Notes under the pieces: generated by a model
Databases searched by the model: none
What the model saw: only the letters and a program-made list of their open reading frames with translations
Told to the model about the DNA's origin: nothing
Translations under genes and position numbers: made by a program
Part shown: positions 63,553 through 64,000 of the stretch, in pieces
Layout: the number at the start of each line of letters is the position of its first letter
How positions within the stretch are numbered: the stretch's first letter is position 1
NCBI RefSeq assembly: GCF_019602855.1
Contig: NZ_CP080767.1
Coordinates: forward strand, 2,914,001-2,978,000
Origin: Cupriavidus pinatubonensis
GTDB taxonomy: Bacteria; Pseudomonadota; Gammaproteobacteria; Burkholderiales; Burkholderiaceae
Reading direction: 5' to 3'
DNA: 64,000 nt

Positions 63553-64000
63553 CCAAGGCCGCACTACCCACGAGCCCATTTGATTCGAGTCGCTATGTCG
63601 GTTCCGTCACGTATATCAGTCCTGATGCGATCAAGATAAACCTGCCTCACGCCGCGAGCGTTAGTGCCCGCCAGTATTCGGGCTATCCGGTTCTTGGAGG
63701 CCAGGTAGGTGAATTCGTTTTCATCGAGGGTGAGGGTGTTGCTGTGCTGGGACGGATTACTGAAGTTCAGTTGCCCGACAGCGAGCGGTTGAAAGCCGAG
63801 CCTGCAGTTGGTGAACGACCAGATGCACATCCCATCGGTTATGTGCAACTACTCACAACATTGGAATTGTCTCAAGGCTCAGTCATTTCAGGAATACCAC
63901 AGCACCCTCGCATCGGTCAGCATGTCTATTCCGCACACCCCCTGCTTGTGAAACATGTCATTGAAGGAGGCTTATCGGATCCGGAAGGAACAATGGAGCT
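63549..64000 (+). CDS. herA: HerA-type ATPase, N-terminal part (cut by window end)
   Basis: 150 codons are visible. The start ATG overlaps the SIR2 stop as ATGA. The sequence begins with a HAS-barrel-like beta-rich segment (RYVGSVTYISPDAIKINLP, GGQVGEFVFIEGEGVAVLGR, ITEVQ), typical of HerA/FtsK-like hexameric translocases. The Walker A and B motifs would lie beyond the window, so the ATPase call rests on the barrel and the gene pair. With SIR2 it would form a large defence complex in which HerA hexamers organise and gate the NADase. Confidence 0.75.
   Translation, partial: MTKAALPTSPFDSSRYVGSVTYISPDAIKINLPHAASVSARQYSGYPVLGGQVGEFVFIEGEGVAVLGRITEVQLPDSERLKAEPAVGERPDAHPIGYVQLLTTLELSQGSVISGIPQHPRIGQHVYSAHPLLVKHVIEGGLSDPEGTME

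Overview
The window reads as a chromosome segment of a high-GC betaproteobacterium of the Cupriavidus/Ralstonia group. The evidence is the set of housekeeping genes (ftsK-lolA, trxB, nadE/glnB, ppa, hemL, groSL), the pilGHIJ-chpA cluster that starts beside a rubredoxin gene, a complete Tad/Flp pilus locus, and the strong third-position GC bias, which also creates very long antisense shadow frames. Species cannot be fixed from sequence reading alone. No rRNA, tRNA, CRISPR array or insertion sequence was found.

Layout. 1-7.6 kb: a cut-off unknown gene, a peptidase-inhibitor lipoprotein, a 57-aa basic protein, the ftsK > lolA > lipoprotein run on the minus strand, then trxB, a Smr-domain protein and a TRIC-type membrane protein on the plus strand, and glnB. 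7.6-10.85 kb: an 11-bp-phased array of DnaA-box-like repeats and a four-gene block (GlxA/FtrA-type AraC regulator, SLAC1/TehA transporter, Gdx exporter, unknown) that separates glnB from nadE. 10.9-20.7 kb: nadE, a COG3146 protein, cytochrome b561, ppa, and a catabolic-looking operon (aldehyde dehydrogenase, small membrane protein, SDR, ACS-type MFS transporter), then a proline-rich secreted protein. 20.7-31 kb: the type IV pilus chemosensory operon rubredoxin-pilG-pilH-pilI-pilJ-chpA. 31.3-37.9 kb: hemL, lemA with two TPM-domain genes, an ICMT-like methyltransferase, and a divergent MFS/LysR pair.

37.9-59.5 kb is the accessory and surface region. A 1.2-kb non-coding stretch with a duplicated 23-bp motif and a run of stem-loops leads into a VpsR-like sigma-54 activator. 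Then come GtrA, a GtrB-like GT2 glycosyltransferase and a GT87-like protein (surface glycan transfer), a second 1.1-kb gene-free stretch, and the Tad locus: flp1, flp2, tadV, an extra AAA+ ATPase, rcpC, rcpA, a small lipoprotein, tadG, two TadE-like pseudopilins, tadZ, tadA, tadB, tadC. It ends in a clear terminator. A phosphoesterase and a frameshifted second GT87-like gene follow, so GT87 paralogues bracket the Tad genes. I infer that the activator, the glycan genes and the Tad pilus serve attachment or biofilm formation.

59.5-64 kb: groS-groL under a TTGAAA-N17-TATAAT promoter that overlaps a perfect CIRCE (HrcA) operator. Directly upstream of and divergent from groSL lies DNA of visibly lower GC. 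It carries a SIR2-family NADase gene overlapping (ATGA) the start of a HerA-type ATPase gene that is cut by the window end. This matches the two-gene architecture of SIR2-HerA anti-phage defence.

The strongest candidates for something new are the stem-loop leader at 38753-38914, the phased DnaA-box array at 7760-7847, and the defence island at the right edge.
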